A DNA stretch of 64,000 nucleotides from Calothrix sp. NIES-4105 (lineage in GTDB: Bacteria; Cyanobacteriota; Cyanobacteriia; Cyanobacteriales; Nostocaceae): the NCBI RefSeq assembly GCF_002368415.1, contig NZ_AP018290.1, positions 1,553,470-1,617,469 on the forward strand, in the 5' to 3' direction. The position numbers were made by a program, and so were the translations under genes. The notes under the pieces were generated by a model. That model searched no databases. It worked only from the letters and a program-made list of their open reading frames with translations, and was not told the DNA's origin. Of the stretch, positions 18,373 through 29,100 are shown piece after piece. How positions within the stretch are numbered: the first letter of the stretch is position 1; every line of letters begins with the position of its first letter.

Positions 18373-21300
18373 ATGAGCTATTCTGCTGAAATAAATCCAT
18401 TAGAGTCAAACAAGCCAGTCAAAACAGGAGAAAATATCTGGCAAGCGATTAGAGCCATTCTTGATTTGCAAAATCAAGCTCCAGCGTTGATTCCTGTATC
18501 TCGGAATGAACACCTACCTTTGTCTTTTTCTCAAGAAAGATTATGGTTCCTTTATCAGTTGCAACTAGATAGCTCTACTTATAATGTCTCCTTTGCTTTT
18601 CGCCTTCAGGGTTTGCTAAATGTTTCTGCATTAGAGCATAGTCTCAATGAAATTATCCAACGTCATGAAGTATTGCGAACTAGGTTTTTAGCTTCAGAAA
18701 ACAAGCCTGTTCAGGTAATTGCTCCCAGTCTCTACTTGACGTTACCTGTAGTTAATCTTCATGAACTTCCTGAAAGGGAAAGAGAAACTCAAGTTTTGCA
18801 ACTGGTCAAGAACGAAGTTCAACAACCCTTTAATTTAGAACAAGAAGCGCTGTTGCGGTTTTCCCTAGTGCAGCTATATGAAAATGAATATCTGCTACTC
18901 AGTAGTCTCCACCACATTGTCTTTGATGGCTGGTCAGAAGGTGTTTTGTGGCGCGAACTGACAACCTTGTACACAGCTTTTTCCACTGGCAAACCCTCTC
19001 CTCTGCCTAAATTATCCATTCAGTACGCAGACTTTGCCGTTTGGCAGAGGCAGTGGCTGCAAGGGAAAGTGATGGAGACTCAACTGGAATATTGGAAGCA
19101 ACAATTAGCAGGGGCGCCTCCGCTGCTTCCTCTTCCTACCGACCGAGTGCGCCTACCAATGCAGACAAACCGTGGTGGCAGCGAACACTTTCAGCTTGAT
19201 TATCATCTGACTCAAAAACTCAAAAGCCTCAGCGAAAAGTCAGGCGCTACATTATTTATGACTTTGCTGAGTGGCTTTGTCATCTTACTATCGCGCTACA
19301 GCAATCAAGAAGATATTATCGTCGGCTCTCCAATAGCGAACCGCAACCGTAGCGAAATAGAATCTCTCATCGGCTTTTTTGTCAATATTTTGGTGTTGCG
19401 TACTGACGTTTCTGGGAATCCTAGCTTTTGGGAGTTACTGCAAAGAGTACGCCAAGTGGCTTTAGATGGCTATGCTCACCAAGATGTGCCGTTTGAGCAA
19501 GTGGTAGGAGCTTTGCAGCCAGAAAGAAACCTCAGCTACTCTCCATTGTTTCAGGTAATGTTCATTTTGCAAAATACGCCGCCTGGAAAATTGGAATTGC
19601 CTGGTTTATCTCTAACTCGCTTAGAAATCGAAAACTCGACGGCTAAGTATGATTTAACCTTGTCGATAACGGAGAGTGAGCAGGGACTAAGTGGAAGTTT
19701 AGAGTACAACTGTCACTTATTTGATCAAACTACAATTACCCGGATGGTAGGGCATTTTGTGACATTGCTCGAAGGTATTGTTGTTAACCCAAATGAGCGA
19801 ATTTCGCAATTACCTTTAGTAACAGCAACTGAGCAACAGCAGTTATTAGTGGAGTGGAACAATACTAATGCAGATTATCCCTCTAATAAGTGTATTCATC
19901 AGTTGTTTGAGGAGCAGGTAGAGCGTACCCCGGATGCTGTAGCAGTGGTGTTTGAAGATGTAGAGACGCGACATGTCGCGTCTCTAACATATCAACAATT
20001 GAACTGTCGCGCGAACCAATTGGCGCATTACTTACGCTCGTTAGGCGTAAAACCAGATACGCTGGTAGGTATTTGTGTAGAACGCTCATTAGAAATGGTA
20101 GTGGGAATTTTGGGCATTCTCAAGGCAGGTGGAGCTTATGTACCACTTGACCCAGAGTATCCCCAAGAGCGTTTAAGTTTCATGTTACAAGATGCAGATG
20201 TTTCGATACTTTTGACTCAACAGCAACTGTTTGAAAAATTACCTAGGCATCAAGCGCAGCTTGTTTGTTTAGATACTGACTGGCGCCAAATTTCTCAGTC
20301 GAGCCAAAACAATCCAATCACTGATGTACAAGCTACTAACTTGGCTTATGTGATTTACACTTCAGGTTCTACAGGCCAACCTAAAGGTGTGGCCATGAAT
20401 CAGCTTGCACTTTGCAATTTGATGCTATGGCAACTGCAAAATATGACAATTTCTGGCGGGGCAAAAACACTGCAATTTGCTCCTGTCAGCTTTGATGTTT
20501 CCTTCCAAGAAATGTTTTCTACCTGGTTTTCAGGAGGCACATTGTTCTTAATTGGGGAGGAATTGCGACGAGATGCCTTCGCTTTATTAGGTTTTCTTCA
20601 AGAAAAAGCTGTTGAGAGACTGTTTGTTCCCTTTGTTGCCTTACAGCAACTAGCTGAAGTCGCTGTTGGTAGTGAGTTAGTTAATAGTCATCTGAGAGAA
20701 ATCATTACTGCTGGGGAACAGTTGCAGATTACTCCCGCTATTTCTCAATGGTTAAGTAAACTAACTGATTGTACTTTACACAATCATTATGGACCATCGG
20801 AGAGCCATGTAGTTACCACTTATACTTTGGCTAATTCCGTCAACACTTGGCCGCTACTTCCTCCAATTGGGTGCCCCATTGCTAACACGCAAATCTACGT
20901 CCTAGATAAGCATCTACAGCCTGTACCCGTTGGTGTACCAGGAGAATTGTACATTGGTGGCGCCTCTTTAGCGCGAGGCTACCTAAACCGACCAGAGTTA
21001 ACACTTGAGAAATTTATCCCCAATCCCTTTGGTGCTGACGAGCATTCACGCCTCTACAAAACAGGAGATTTAGTACGTTATTTGCCTGATGGCAATATTG
21101 AATACCTGGGACGTATTGACAAGCAGGTTAAAATTCGAGGCTTCCGTATCGAGTTGGGAGAAATTGAAACATTACTAAATCAACATGCCGATGTGCAAGT
21201 ATCTTGTGTCATCGCGCGCGAAGATAACCCTGGACAGAAGCAGTTAGTCGCCTACATAGTGCCGCAAAAAGAGGTGATACCTACAATGGGTGAACTGCGG

Positions 21301-24300
21301 CAATTCCTGAAAGCCAAACTGCCAGATTACATGATACCCAGTGCTTTTGTCATTTTAGAAGCGCTACCCCTGACTCCCAGCGGTAAAGTAGACCGTCGCG
21401 CCTTGCCTGCACCAGATTTACGTAGTGAAATAGTAGACAAATTTGTTCCACCCCGCAACCCGAACGAGGAAAAACTAGCATTAATTTGGGCACAAGTGCT
21501 GAGGTTAGAGCAAGTAGGCATTCACGATAATTTCTTTGAACTAGGGGGACATTCGCTACTAGCTACCCAAGTAATTTCTCGCTTGCCAGAAGTATTTGGA
21601 ATTTCGTTGCCGTTGCGTTGCTTATTTGAATCACCAACAGTTGCTCAGTTAAGCGAACTCATCTCAAGTACACTTCAAACTGGTTCTAGTTTGACAGTTC
21701 CTGCAATTTTACCTGTTTCCATGAGACAAGATATACCTCTATCTTGGGCACAGGAACGCTTGTGGTTTCTCCATCACTTAGAAGGTGAAAGTGGCGCCTA
21801 CACAATGCCTTTTGCGATGCGTTTGGTGGGGAATCTCAATATCAAAGCTTTGGAAGGGGCTATTAGGGAGATGGTGGGGCGCCATGAAGTTCTGCGTACT
21901 CGCTTTGAGATCAAGCATGATAAGCCAGTACAGGTAATAGTTCCCGATATAACCATAACGTTGCCAGTAGTAGATTTACAAAATGTGGCAGACCCTTGGA
22001 AACAAGTGGAGCAACTAGCAATAAAAGAAGCCTACAAACCATTCGACCTGGCTAAAGACCCTGTGTTGCGGGTCAAGATGTGGCAAGTTGCGACTGATGA
22101 GTATGTACTACTGATAGTTATTCATCACATTGCTGCTGATGGTTGGTCAATAGGCGTTTTGAACCGCGAACTATCTGCCCATTATCGAGCCATTACCACG
22201 GGTAGTGCGGTTGAATTACCAGAGTTATCTGTACAGTATGCTGACTTTACTATTTGGCAGCGCCAATGGTTGACAACTCAAGTACTGGAACGTCAGTTAA
22301 GTTACTGGAAACAACAGTTAGCGGGGGCGCCACCTTTGTTGGAATTACCAACAGATCGCCCACGCCCAGCTATCCAGACTTTTCGAGGAGGTACAGAGCG
22401 GTTTCAAATAGATGCCGAGCTAACTTCTGCGCTTAGACAACTGAGCCACAAGTCTGGCACAACTCTGTTTATGACGCTGCTGACGGGATTTGTCGTGCTA
22501 ATGTCTCGCTACAGTGGACAAACAGACCTTGTAGTTGGCTCCCCAATTGCAAATCGCAACCGCAAAGAAATTGAAGGGTTAATTGGATTTTTTGTCAATA
22601 CTTTGGCACTGAGGTTCGATCTGTCTCAAGAACTTACGTTGAAAGCCTTGCTGGAACAGGTGCTTAAGGTAACTCAAAATGCCTATGAGCATCAGGATTT
22701 ACCCTTCGAGATGTTAGTTGAAGAGTTGCAACTGGAGCGAAACCTGGATCGCAACCCACTGGTGCAAGTTATGTTTGCCCTTCAGAATGCGCCAACCAAC
22801 CCTTGGGATATGCCTGGTTTAAGGGTCGAGAAAATGCCTTGGGGGCTTGAGGCGGTACGGTTTGATCTAGAAGTTCACTTCTGGGAAGTTCCCGAAGGTC
22901 TTGAAGGCTTTTGCTATTACAGCAGCGATTTATTTGATGCGGCAACTATTGCCCGCATGATGAAACATTTCCAGAATTTATTAACGGCGATTGCCAGTAA
23001 CTTAGAACAATCTGTCAGCCAATTACCTCTACTAACAGCACAAGATAGGCAGCAATTGTTAGTAGAGTGGAACAACACCTATACAAATTACCCAAGTGAC
23101 CAATGTATCCATCATTTGTTTGAAGTTCAAGTTGAACGGACTCCTGATGCAGTCGCTGTGGTATTTGAAGATGTACAGACGCGACATGTCACGTCCCTAA
23201 CATATCAGGAGTTGAATGAACGGGCAAATCAATTGGCACATTATCTGCAAGAACTGGGCGTGAAACCAGGTGTGCTGGTGGGCATTTGTGTCGAACGTTC
23301 TGTATCTATGGTGGTCGGGTTATTAGCTATTCTCAAGGCAGGTGGAGCGTATGTACCTTTAGATAGAGAGTATCCTAAAGAGCGTTTAGCCTTCATCATA
23401 GAAGACACTCAGATATCGGTGCTGTTGACAATGCAGAAATTCGCCGATGTTATTCCCAAAAACCTAACGCGCGTCGTTTGTTATGATACCTATGCAGCAG
23501 CAATTGCTCTCTTAAGCAAGCAAAACCCCACGGCGAAAGTGACATCTGATAATCTCGCTTATGTCATCTACACTTCAGGTTCAACGGGTCAACCCAAAGG
23601 AGTTGCTGTTAATCACCGATCAATAAACCGCTTGGTAATCAACACAAACTACATCAACATAGAACCAAAAGATGTAATTGCACAAGCCTCAAATTACGCT
23701 TTCGACGCTGCTACCTTTGAAATTTGGGGAGCGTTACTTAATGGAGCGCGGTTGGTGGGAGTGAGCAAAGAGTTGGCGCTTTCACCCAAAGACTTTGCAA
23801 CCTTTATTCGAGCGCAAGGTATCAGTGTCTTATTTTTGACAACTGCCTTGTTTAATCAAATTGCTCAGGAAGTCCCCTCTGCTTTCAATTCAATACGGCA
23901 TCTTCTATTTGGAGGCGAAGCTGTCGATCCTAAATGGGTTAAAGAGGTACTGAAGAATGGGGCGCCACAGCGACTGCTTCATGTTTATGGGCCGACGGAG
24001 AATACAACATTTACTTCTTGGTACTTAGTGCAGGATGTTCCCGAAGACGCTACAACTATTCCCATCGGGCGCCCGATTGCCAACACACAAATCTATTTAT
24101 TAGACCCCCAACTACAGCCAGTTGGCGTTGGTGTACCAGGAGAAATTTATATCGGGGGTGATGGTTTAGCAAAACAATACCTCAATCGACCAGAGCTAAC
24201 TAGCCAAAAATTCATTCTCAATCCGTGTAGAGACGCGATTAATCGCGTCTCTACGGAAATCTACAAAACTGGAGATAAGGCACGTTACCTGAGTGATGGG

Positions 24301-26181
24301 AATATTGAGTTTCTTGGTCGGATTGATCATCAGGTGAAGATTCGCGGTTTTCGGATCGAACTGGGAGAAATTGAAGCAGTTTTGAATCAACACCCCTTAG
24401 TCCAAGAGAGTGTTGTGGTAGTTAGAGAAGACATACCTAGCGATAAACGTCTGGTAGCTTACTTAGTACCTGCTCTTCATCGTCAAACATTACCCCAACA
24501 GGTTGCTCAATGGCAAAGTGAGTATGTTAGTGATTGGCTAACGCTCTATGAACAACTCTACAGCCATCAAGCATCTACAGATGACCTCACATTTAATATT
24601 GCTGGTTGGAACAGTAGTTATACCAAACAGCCCATCCCAGACCAGGAAATGCAAGAGTGGGTTGAGAGTACAGTCAACCGAATTAAAGCTAACTTGCCAC
24701 AGCATGTATTAGAAATTGGTTGTGGAACAGGATTACTACTATCTCGTCTTGCGAAGCATTGTCAACAGTATTGGGGAACCGATTATTCCATCGGCGCTAT
24801 ACAGCACGTTAAGCAAGTATGCGCCACGGTTGAGGGTCTAGAACATGTGCGGTTGCTGCACCAAATGGCAGATAACTTTGAAGGCATCCCTACTGGAGAA
24901 TTCGACACTGTAATTTTAAACTCAATCGTGCAGTATTTCCCCAGCATTGAGTACCTGTTGCAGGTTATAGAAGGCGCAATGGTGGCAATTGGTCAAAAGG
25001 GTACGCTATTCGTGGGCGATGTCCGTAGCTTGCCATTACTGGAGCCATACCATGCAGCAGTGCAGTTGTCCCAAGCTTCTGAGTCTACAAGTATTGAGCA
25101 ATGGCAGCGAATAGTAAACTATAGTGTCGCTGCTGAAGAAGAATTGCTTATTGACCCTAGGTTTTTTATCGCCCTCCAAACACGTTTCCCCCAAATTGGT
25201 TGGGTGGAGATTCAGCCCAAACGTGGTTACGCTCAAAATGAGCTAACCCAATTCCGCTATGATGTTACCCTTTATGTCGGTACTAATGTCAAAACAACAA
25301 TAGTTCCTTGGTTAAATTGGCAACTAGAGGGGCTTTCGTTTACACAAATTCAAAATCAATTGCTCCAACAGCCACAACTGTTGGGGATTAGACGTGTGCC
25401 GAATCAACGGGTACAGCAAGCATTGCAGATTTGGCAATGGCTAGAAAATACCCCTGATGTCGAAACAGTCGGGCAACTGCGGGAATTACTTGCACAACAG
25501 CCAACAGTTGGTGTTAATCCAGAGCAGTTTTGCCAGTTGGGGCAGCAACTCGGTTATACTGTCTATCTAAGTTGGTGGGAAAGTAGCCAGGATGGTTGTT
25601 ATGATGTAGTTTTCTGCCGCAATGGTTCAAACTATACCAATGCCTACGCTTTTTGGGATAGTTCAACCGTCACTACAAAACCCTGGACTGACTACACTAA
25701 CAATCCCCTACACGGCAAGTTAGTCCAGAAACTCGTGCCGCAGGTGCGTGAATATATCAACCAGAAGCTACCCGATTACATGGCGCCGCAAGCTTTTGTT
25801 GTCCTTAATGCCCTGCCTTTAACACCCAATGGTAAGGTAGATCGTCGCGCCCTACCAACACCTGATACAGCTACCAGAAATCTTTCCACTGGCTTTGTTT
25901 TACCTCGCACGCTCATTGAAGCTCAACTCGCTCAAATCTGGAGCGAAGTCTTAGGAGTTGAAAGTATTGGTGTCAAAGATAACTTCTTTGAGCTTGGTGG
26001 TCATTCGCTGCTAGCTACCCAAGTTGTGTCAGAGATCAACTCAGCTTTTGGAATTGATCTATCTATACAGACGATATTTGAGTCTCCCACAGTAGCTGGG
26101 ATAGCAGCCTACATAGAAGTAGTGGATTTAGTAACACAGTTATCAATTGAAAAAGTCAGTAGCGAGGTAGTGGAGTTTTAA
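18373..26181 (+). CDS. NRPS, two modules: C-A-PCP-C-A(N-MT)-PCP
   Basis: 2602 aa. Module 1: C (from about 50; HHIVFDGWS about 182), A (about 508-1005), PCP (LGGHSLLATQ, Ser about 1061). The A pocket reads D-V-Q-F-I-A-H-V-V-K, the known proline (and 4-methylproline) signature. Module 2: C (about 1122; HHIAADGWS about 1252), A from about 1580, pocket D-A-F-F-L-G-V-T-F-K (Ile/Val type). An N-methyltransferase (about 2045-2305; LEIGCGTG about 2114) is inserted between A8 and the final A motifs (NGKVDRRALP about 2480), then PCP (Ser about 2546). The first C domain has no preceding module, so it should accept the aryl unit from the free carrier protein. The C-terminal tail (SIEKVSSEVVEF) may dock to the TubC-like domain of the next protein. 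Two GTAGAGACGCG-type palindromes and one degenerate copy lie in its A domains. Predicted output: aroyl-Pro-N-Me-Ile/Val. Confidence 0.93.
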   Translation: MSYSAEINPLESNKPVKTGENIWQAIRAILDLQNQAPALIPVSRNEHLPLSFSQERLWFLYQLQLDSSTYNVSFAFRLQGLLNVSALEHSLNEIIQRHEVLRTRFLASENKPVQVIAPSLYLTLPVVNLHELPERERETQVLQLVKNEVQQPFNLEQEALLRFSLVQLYENEYLLLSSLHHIVFDGWSEGVLWRELTTLYTAFSTGKPSPLPKLSIQYADFAVWQRQWLQGKVMETQLEYWKQQLAGAPPLLPLPTDRVRLPMQTNRGGSEHFQLDYHLTQKLKSLSEKSGATLFMTLLSGFVILLSRYSNQEDIIVGSPIANRNRSEIESLIGFFVNILVLRTDVSGNPSFWELLQRVRQVALDGYAHQDVPFEQVVGALQPERNLSYSPLFQVMFILQNTPPGKLELPGLSLTRLEIENSTAKYDLTLSITESEQGLSGSLEYNCHLFDQTTITRMVGHFVTLLEGIVVNPNERISQLPLVTATEQQQLLVEWNNTNADYPSNKCIHQLFEEQVERTPDAVAVVFEDVETRHVASLTYQQLNCRANQLAHYLRSLGVKPDTLVGICVERSLEMVVGILGILKAGGAYVPLDPEYPQERLSFMLQDADVSILLTQQQLFEKLPRHQAQLVCLDTDWRQISQSSQNNPITDVQATNLAYVIYTSGSTGQPKGVAMNQLALCNLMLWQLQNMTISGGAKTLQFAPVSFDVSFQEMFSTWFSGGTLFLIGEELRRDAFALLGFLQEKAVERLFVPFVALQQLAEVAVGSELVNSHLREIITAGEQLQITPAISQWLSKLTDCTLHNHYGPSESHVVTTYTLANSVNTWPLLPPIGCPIANTQIYVLDKHLQPVPVGVPGELYIGGASLARGYLNRPELTLEKFIPNPFGADEHSRLYKTGDLVRYLPDGNIEYLGRIDKQVKIRGFRIELGEIETLLNQHADVQVSCVIAREDNPGQKQLVAYIVPQKEVIPTMGELRQFLKAKLPDYMIPSAFVILEALPLTPSGKVDRRALPAPDLRSEIVDKFVPPRNPNEEKLALIWAQVLRLEQVGIHDNFFELGGHSLLATQVISRLPEVFGISLPLRCLFESPTVAQLSELISSTLQTGSSLTVPAILPVSMRQDIPLSWAQERLWFLHHLEGESGAYTMPFAMRLVGNLNIKALEGAIREMVGRHEVLRTRFEIKHDKPVQVIVPDITITLPVVDLQNVADPWKQVEQLAIKEAYKPFDLAKDPVLRVKMWQVATDEYVLLIVIHHIAADGWSIGVLNRELSAHYRAITTGSAVELPELSVQYADFTIWQRQWLTTQVLERQLSYWKQQLAGAPPLLELPTDRPRPAIQTFRGGTERFQIDAELTSALRQLSHKSGTTLFMTLLTGFVVLMSRYSGQTDLVVGSPIANRNRKEIEGLIGFFVNTLALRFDLSQELTLKALLEQVLKVTQNAYEHQDLPFEMLVEELQLERNLDRNPLVQVMFALQNAPTNPWDMPGLRVEKMPWGLEAVRFDLEVHFWEVPEGLEGFCYYSSDLFDAATIARMMKHFQNLLTAIASNLEQSVSQLPLLTAQDRQQLLVEWNNTYTNYPSDQCIHHLFEVQVERTPDAVAVVFEDVQTRHVTSLTYQELNERANQLAHYLQELGVKPGVLVGICVERSVSMVVGLLAILKAGGAYVPLDREYPKERLAFIIEDTQISVLLTMQKFADVIPKNLTRVVCYDTYAAAIALLSKQNPTAKVTSDNLAYVIYTSGSTGQPKGVAVNHRSINRLVINTNYINIEPKDVIAQASNYAFDAATFEIWGALLNGARLVGVSKELALSPKDFATFIRAQGISVLFLTTALFNQIAQEVPSAFNSIRHLLFGGEAVDPKWVKEVLKNGAPQRLLHVYGPTENTTFTSWYLVQDVPEDATTIPIGRPIANTQIYLLDPQLQPVGVGVPGEIYIGGDGLAKQYLNRPELTSQKFILNPCRDAINRVSTEIYKTGDKARYLSDGNIEFLGRIDHQVKIRGFRIELGEIEAVLNQHPLVQESVVVVREDIPSDKRLVAYLVPALHRQTLPQQVAQWQSEYVSDWLTLYEQLYSHQASTDDLTFNIAGWNSSYTKQPIPDQEMQEWVESTVNRIKANLPQHVLEIGCGTGLLLSRLAKHCQQYWGTDYSIGAIQHVKQVCATVEGLEHVRLLHQMADNFEGIPTGEFDTVILNSIVQYFPSIEYLLQVIEGAMVAIGQKGTLFVGDVRSLPLLEPYHAAVQLSQASESTSIEQWQRIVNYSVAAEEELLIDPRFFIALQTRFPQIGWVEIQPKRGYAQNELTQFRYDVTLYVGTNVKTTIVPWLNWQLEGLSFTQIQNQLLQQPQLLGIRRVPNQRVQQALQIWQWLENTPDVETVGQLRELLAQQPTVGVNPEQFCQLGQQLGYTVYLSWWESSQDGCYDVVFCRNGSNYTNAYAFWDSSTVTTKPWTDYTNNPLHGKLVQKLVPQVREYINQKLPDYMAPQAFVVLNALPLTPNGKVDRRALPTPDTATRNLSTGFVLPRTLIEAQLAQIWSEVLGVESIGVKDNFFELGGHSLLATQVVSEINSAFGIDLSIQTIFESPTVAGIAAYIEVVDLVTQLSIEKVSSEVVEF
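19960..19988. repeat. Palindromic element inside NRPS A domain (Pro module)
   Basis: A 29-base palindrome, GTAGAGACGCGACATGTCGC followed by GTCTCTAAC. It is in frame and encodes VETRHVASL between VVFED and TYQQLN, the same place as the apnB copy. Its arms are nearly perfect. Confidence 0.9.
23173..23201. repeat. Decayed palindromic element inside NRPS A domain (Ile/Val module)
   Basis: Related to the 19960 copy at the homologous A-domain position, with substitutions in both arms (GTACAGACGCG, ACGTCCCTAAC). It encodes VQTRHVTSL. The changes are what is expected of an old in-frame insertion under codon drift. Confidence 0.8.
24227..24254. repeat. Perfect 28-bp palindrome inserted late in an NRPS A domain
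   Basis: GTAGAGACGCGATT followed by its exact reverse complement. It encodes CRDAINRVST just before the IYKTGD motif, where other modules have a short loop (NPF...LYKTGD). This is a different insertion site from the other copies. Being perfect, it looks recent. Confidence 0.9.
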
Positions 26182-26183
26182 GC

Positions 26184-29100
26184 ATGGCTAACAGCACCTT
26201 TGAATTCGTTCGTCACCTAACAAACTTAAGTATTGAGCTAGAAACCGATGGCGATCGCTTGCGCTGTCACGCACCTGAAGGGGTGTTAATTCCGACGCTA
26301 CGTCAGGAAATAGCTGGGCGTAAAGCAGAAATAATTCTATTTTTACAGCAAGCAAAGCAGGTTAAAACTTCTTATCAATTGCCCATTCAAAGAGTGCCAC
26401 GGGACGGTGAGTTACCACTGTCTTTTGCCCAACAGCGACTCTGGTTTCTGCACCATTTGTCACCAGACAGTCGTTCTTATAATATGTTGGATGTTCAGAG
26501 GCTAAATGGGCTACTGAATGTAGTTGCACTGGAACAAAGCCTTAGTGAACTGATTGGGCGCCACGAGGTTTTAAGAACGACTTTTCCCACCGTAGACGGA
26601 AAACCAGTCCAGGTCATTGCTCCTCCCACTGCCTTAACTTTGCCAATCTATAACTTGCAGGAGTTATCAGCGCAACAGCAAATTGACCAGATTCAGCAAA
26701 TAACGAAGTCTCTGGCATCCAAGCCTTTCGATCTAGCTGTTGGGCCTTTAGTACAATTTACTCTACTCCAACTGAGTGAGCAGGAGTATGTACTGCTGTT
26801 GAAGATGCACCACATCATCTACGATGGCTGGTCTTTAAACATCTTTAAACGTGAGTTATCTCAGCTATACGCAGCTTTCGCTCAAGGATTGCCCTACCCA
26901 CTACCTGAATTACCCATCCAGTATGCTGACTTTGCCGTTTGGCAGCGCCAATGGTTGACAGGGGAAGTCCTTGATCGCCAACTTAATTACTGGCAGCAAC
27001 AGTTAGCAGATGCCCCTGCTGTAATAGAACTGCCTACGGATCGACCACGTCCCCCAGCTCAAAGCTTCCGTGGTGGAGTTGAGCGTTTTCAACTGGATCG
27101 AAATCTCACACAACGCCTTAAGCAGTTGAGCCAAGAGTCAGACAGCACATTGTTTATGACTTTACTGGCAGCTTTTTTGGTCTTAATTTCGCGTTATAGT
27201 CGTCAGTTAGATATTGTTGTTGGCTCTCCAATCGCTAACCGCAACAACAAGAGCGTCGAGCAGCTAATAGGTTTTTTTGCTAATACCCTAGCATTAAGGG
27301 GCGATCTCTCTGGCAACCCCAGCTTTGCTGACTTCTTAGCGCAAGTGCGGCAAACAACTTTGTCAGCCTATGCCCATCAAGACTTGCCCTTTGAGATGTT
27401 AGTTGAAAAGCTACAGCCAGACCGAGATTTGAGTCGTAATCCCTTGGTACAGGTGATGTTTTCCCTCCAGAATGCCTCACAGTCTTTTTGGGATTTGCCA
27501 GGTTTAACTACCCAGAAAATATCCTTGCCAGTCGATGAAATGGTCAGGTTTGATTTGGAAGTGAACTACTGGGAAGTTTCAGGAGGTTTAGAGGGCATTT
27601 GGTCTTACAGTACTGATTTATTTGATGCAGCTACAATTACTCATATAGCCCAAAATTTTCAAACTTTACTACAAGCAATTGTTGCTAATCCCAAAGCAGG
27701 AATTGCAGAATTACCACTATTAACAACCGCAGAACGTCATCAATTGTTAGGGGAGTGGAACAACACTCAAGTAGACTATTACCAGGATAAGTGTATCCAT
27801 CAGTTATTTGAGGAGCAGGTTCAGCGTACCCCAGATGCTGTAGCAGTTGTATTTCAAGATGTACAGACGCGATTAATCGCGTCTCTAACATACCAACAGT
27901 TGAACTGTCGCGCGAACCAATTGGCACATTACTTGCGCTCATTGGGTGTAGGAGCCGATGTACTGGTCGGTTTGTGTGCGGAGCGCTCACTAGAAATGAT
28001 GGTGGGACTGCTGGCAATTCTCAAGGCAGGTGGAGCGTATGTGCCGCTTGACCCTGATTATCCAACTGAGCGTTTAAGCTTCATGTTAGAAGACGCTCAA
28101 GTTTCGGTGCTGTTGGGTCAGCAGCAATTTATAGAATCTTTGCCCAAGCATCACGCGCGTGTCGTCTGCTTAGACACCGACTGGGAAAAAATTGCCCAAA
28201 GCGAGTCAAACCTGACAAACATCACGGCGCCTAATAATTTGGCATACGTTATCTACACTTCTGGTTCCACAGGTAAGCCCAAAGGCGTTTTAGTTAATCA
28301 CTCAAATGTAGTTCGTCTATTTGAAGCAACAAACTCTTGGTATCACTTCAATCAAGATGATGTATGGACAATGTTCCATTCTTACGCCTTTGATTTCTCT
28401 GTTTGGGAAATTTGGGGTGCTTTGCTGTATGGTGGAAAACTGGTAATAGTGCCCTACATGGTCACACGATCGCCCGAATCCTTCTATAAATTATTATGTC
28501 AAGAAAAAGTAACAATTCTTAATCAAACACCTTCAGCTTTCCGCCAGTTGATTCAAGCCGAACAATCAATTGCAACTAGTAGCGATTTGAAGTTACGCTT
28601 GGTAATTTTCGGTGGAGAAGCCTTAGAACTTAAGAGTTTGCAACCTTGGTTTGAGCGACATGGCGACAAGATGCCCCAATTAGTTAATATGTATGGAATT
28701 ACAGAAACCACTGTACATGTTACCTATCGTCCCTTAAGCTCTTCCGATTTGAATGGTACGGCAAGCGTAATTGGTCGTCCAATTCCCGATTTACAAGTGT
28801 ATGTGCTAGATGAATACAAACAGCCTGTACCAATTGGTGTTCCAGGCGAAATGTACGTTGGTGGTGCTGGGGTCGCGCGCGGCTATTTAAATCGTCCTGA
28901 ATTGACACAACAACGGTTTATTTCTAACCCATTTAATAATTCATTTATACGCGAAGCAAAATTATATAAAACAGGTGATTTAGCTCGTTATTTGCCGAAT
29001 GGCGAGTTGGAGTATTTAGGGCGAATTGACCAGCAAGTAAAGATTCGCGGTTTCCGCATTGAGTTGGGAGAAATCGAGGCATTACTAGCGCAACACCCAG

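Noticed and set aside
20380-20880. 4-Methylproline rather than proline as substrate of the first module
   Set aside because: The same pocket code is used for both, but no genes for methylproline synthesis (nosE/nosF type) are in the window, so plain Pro is the simpler call.
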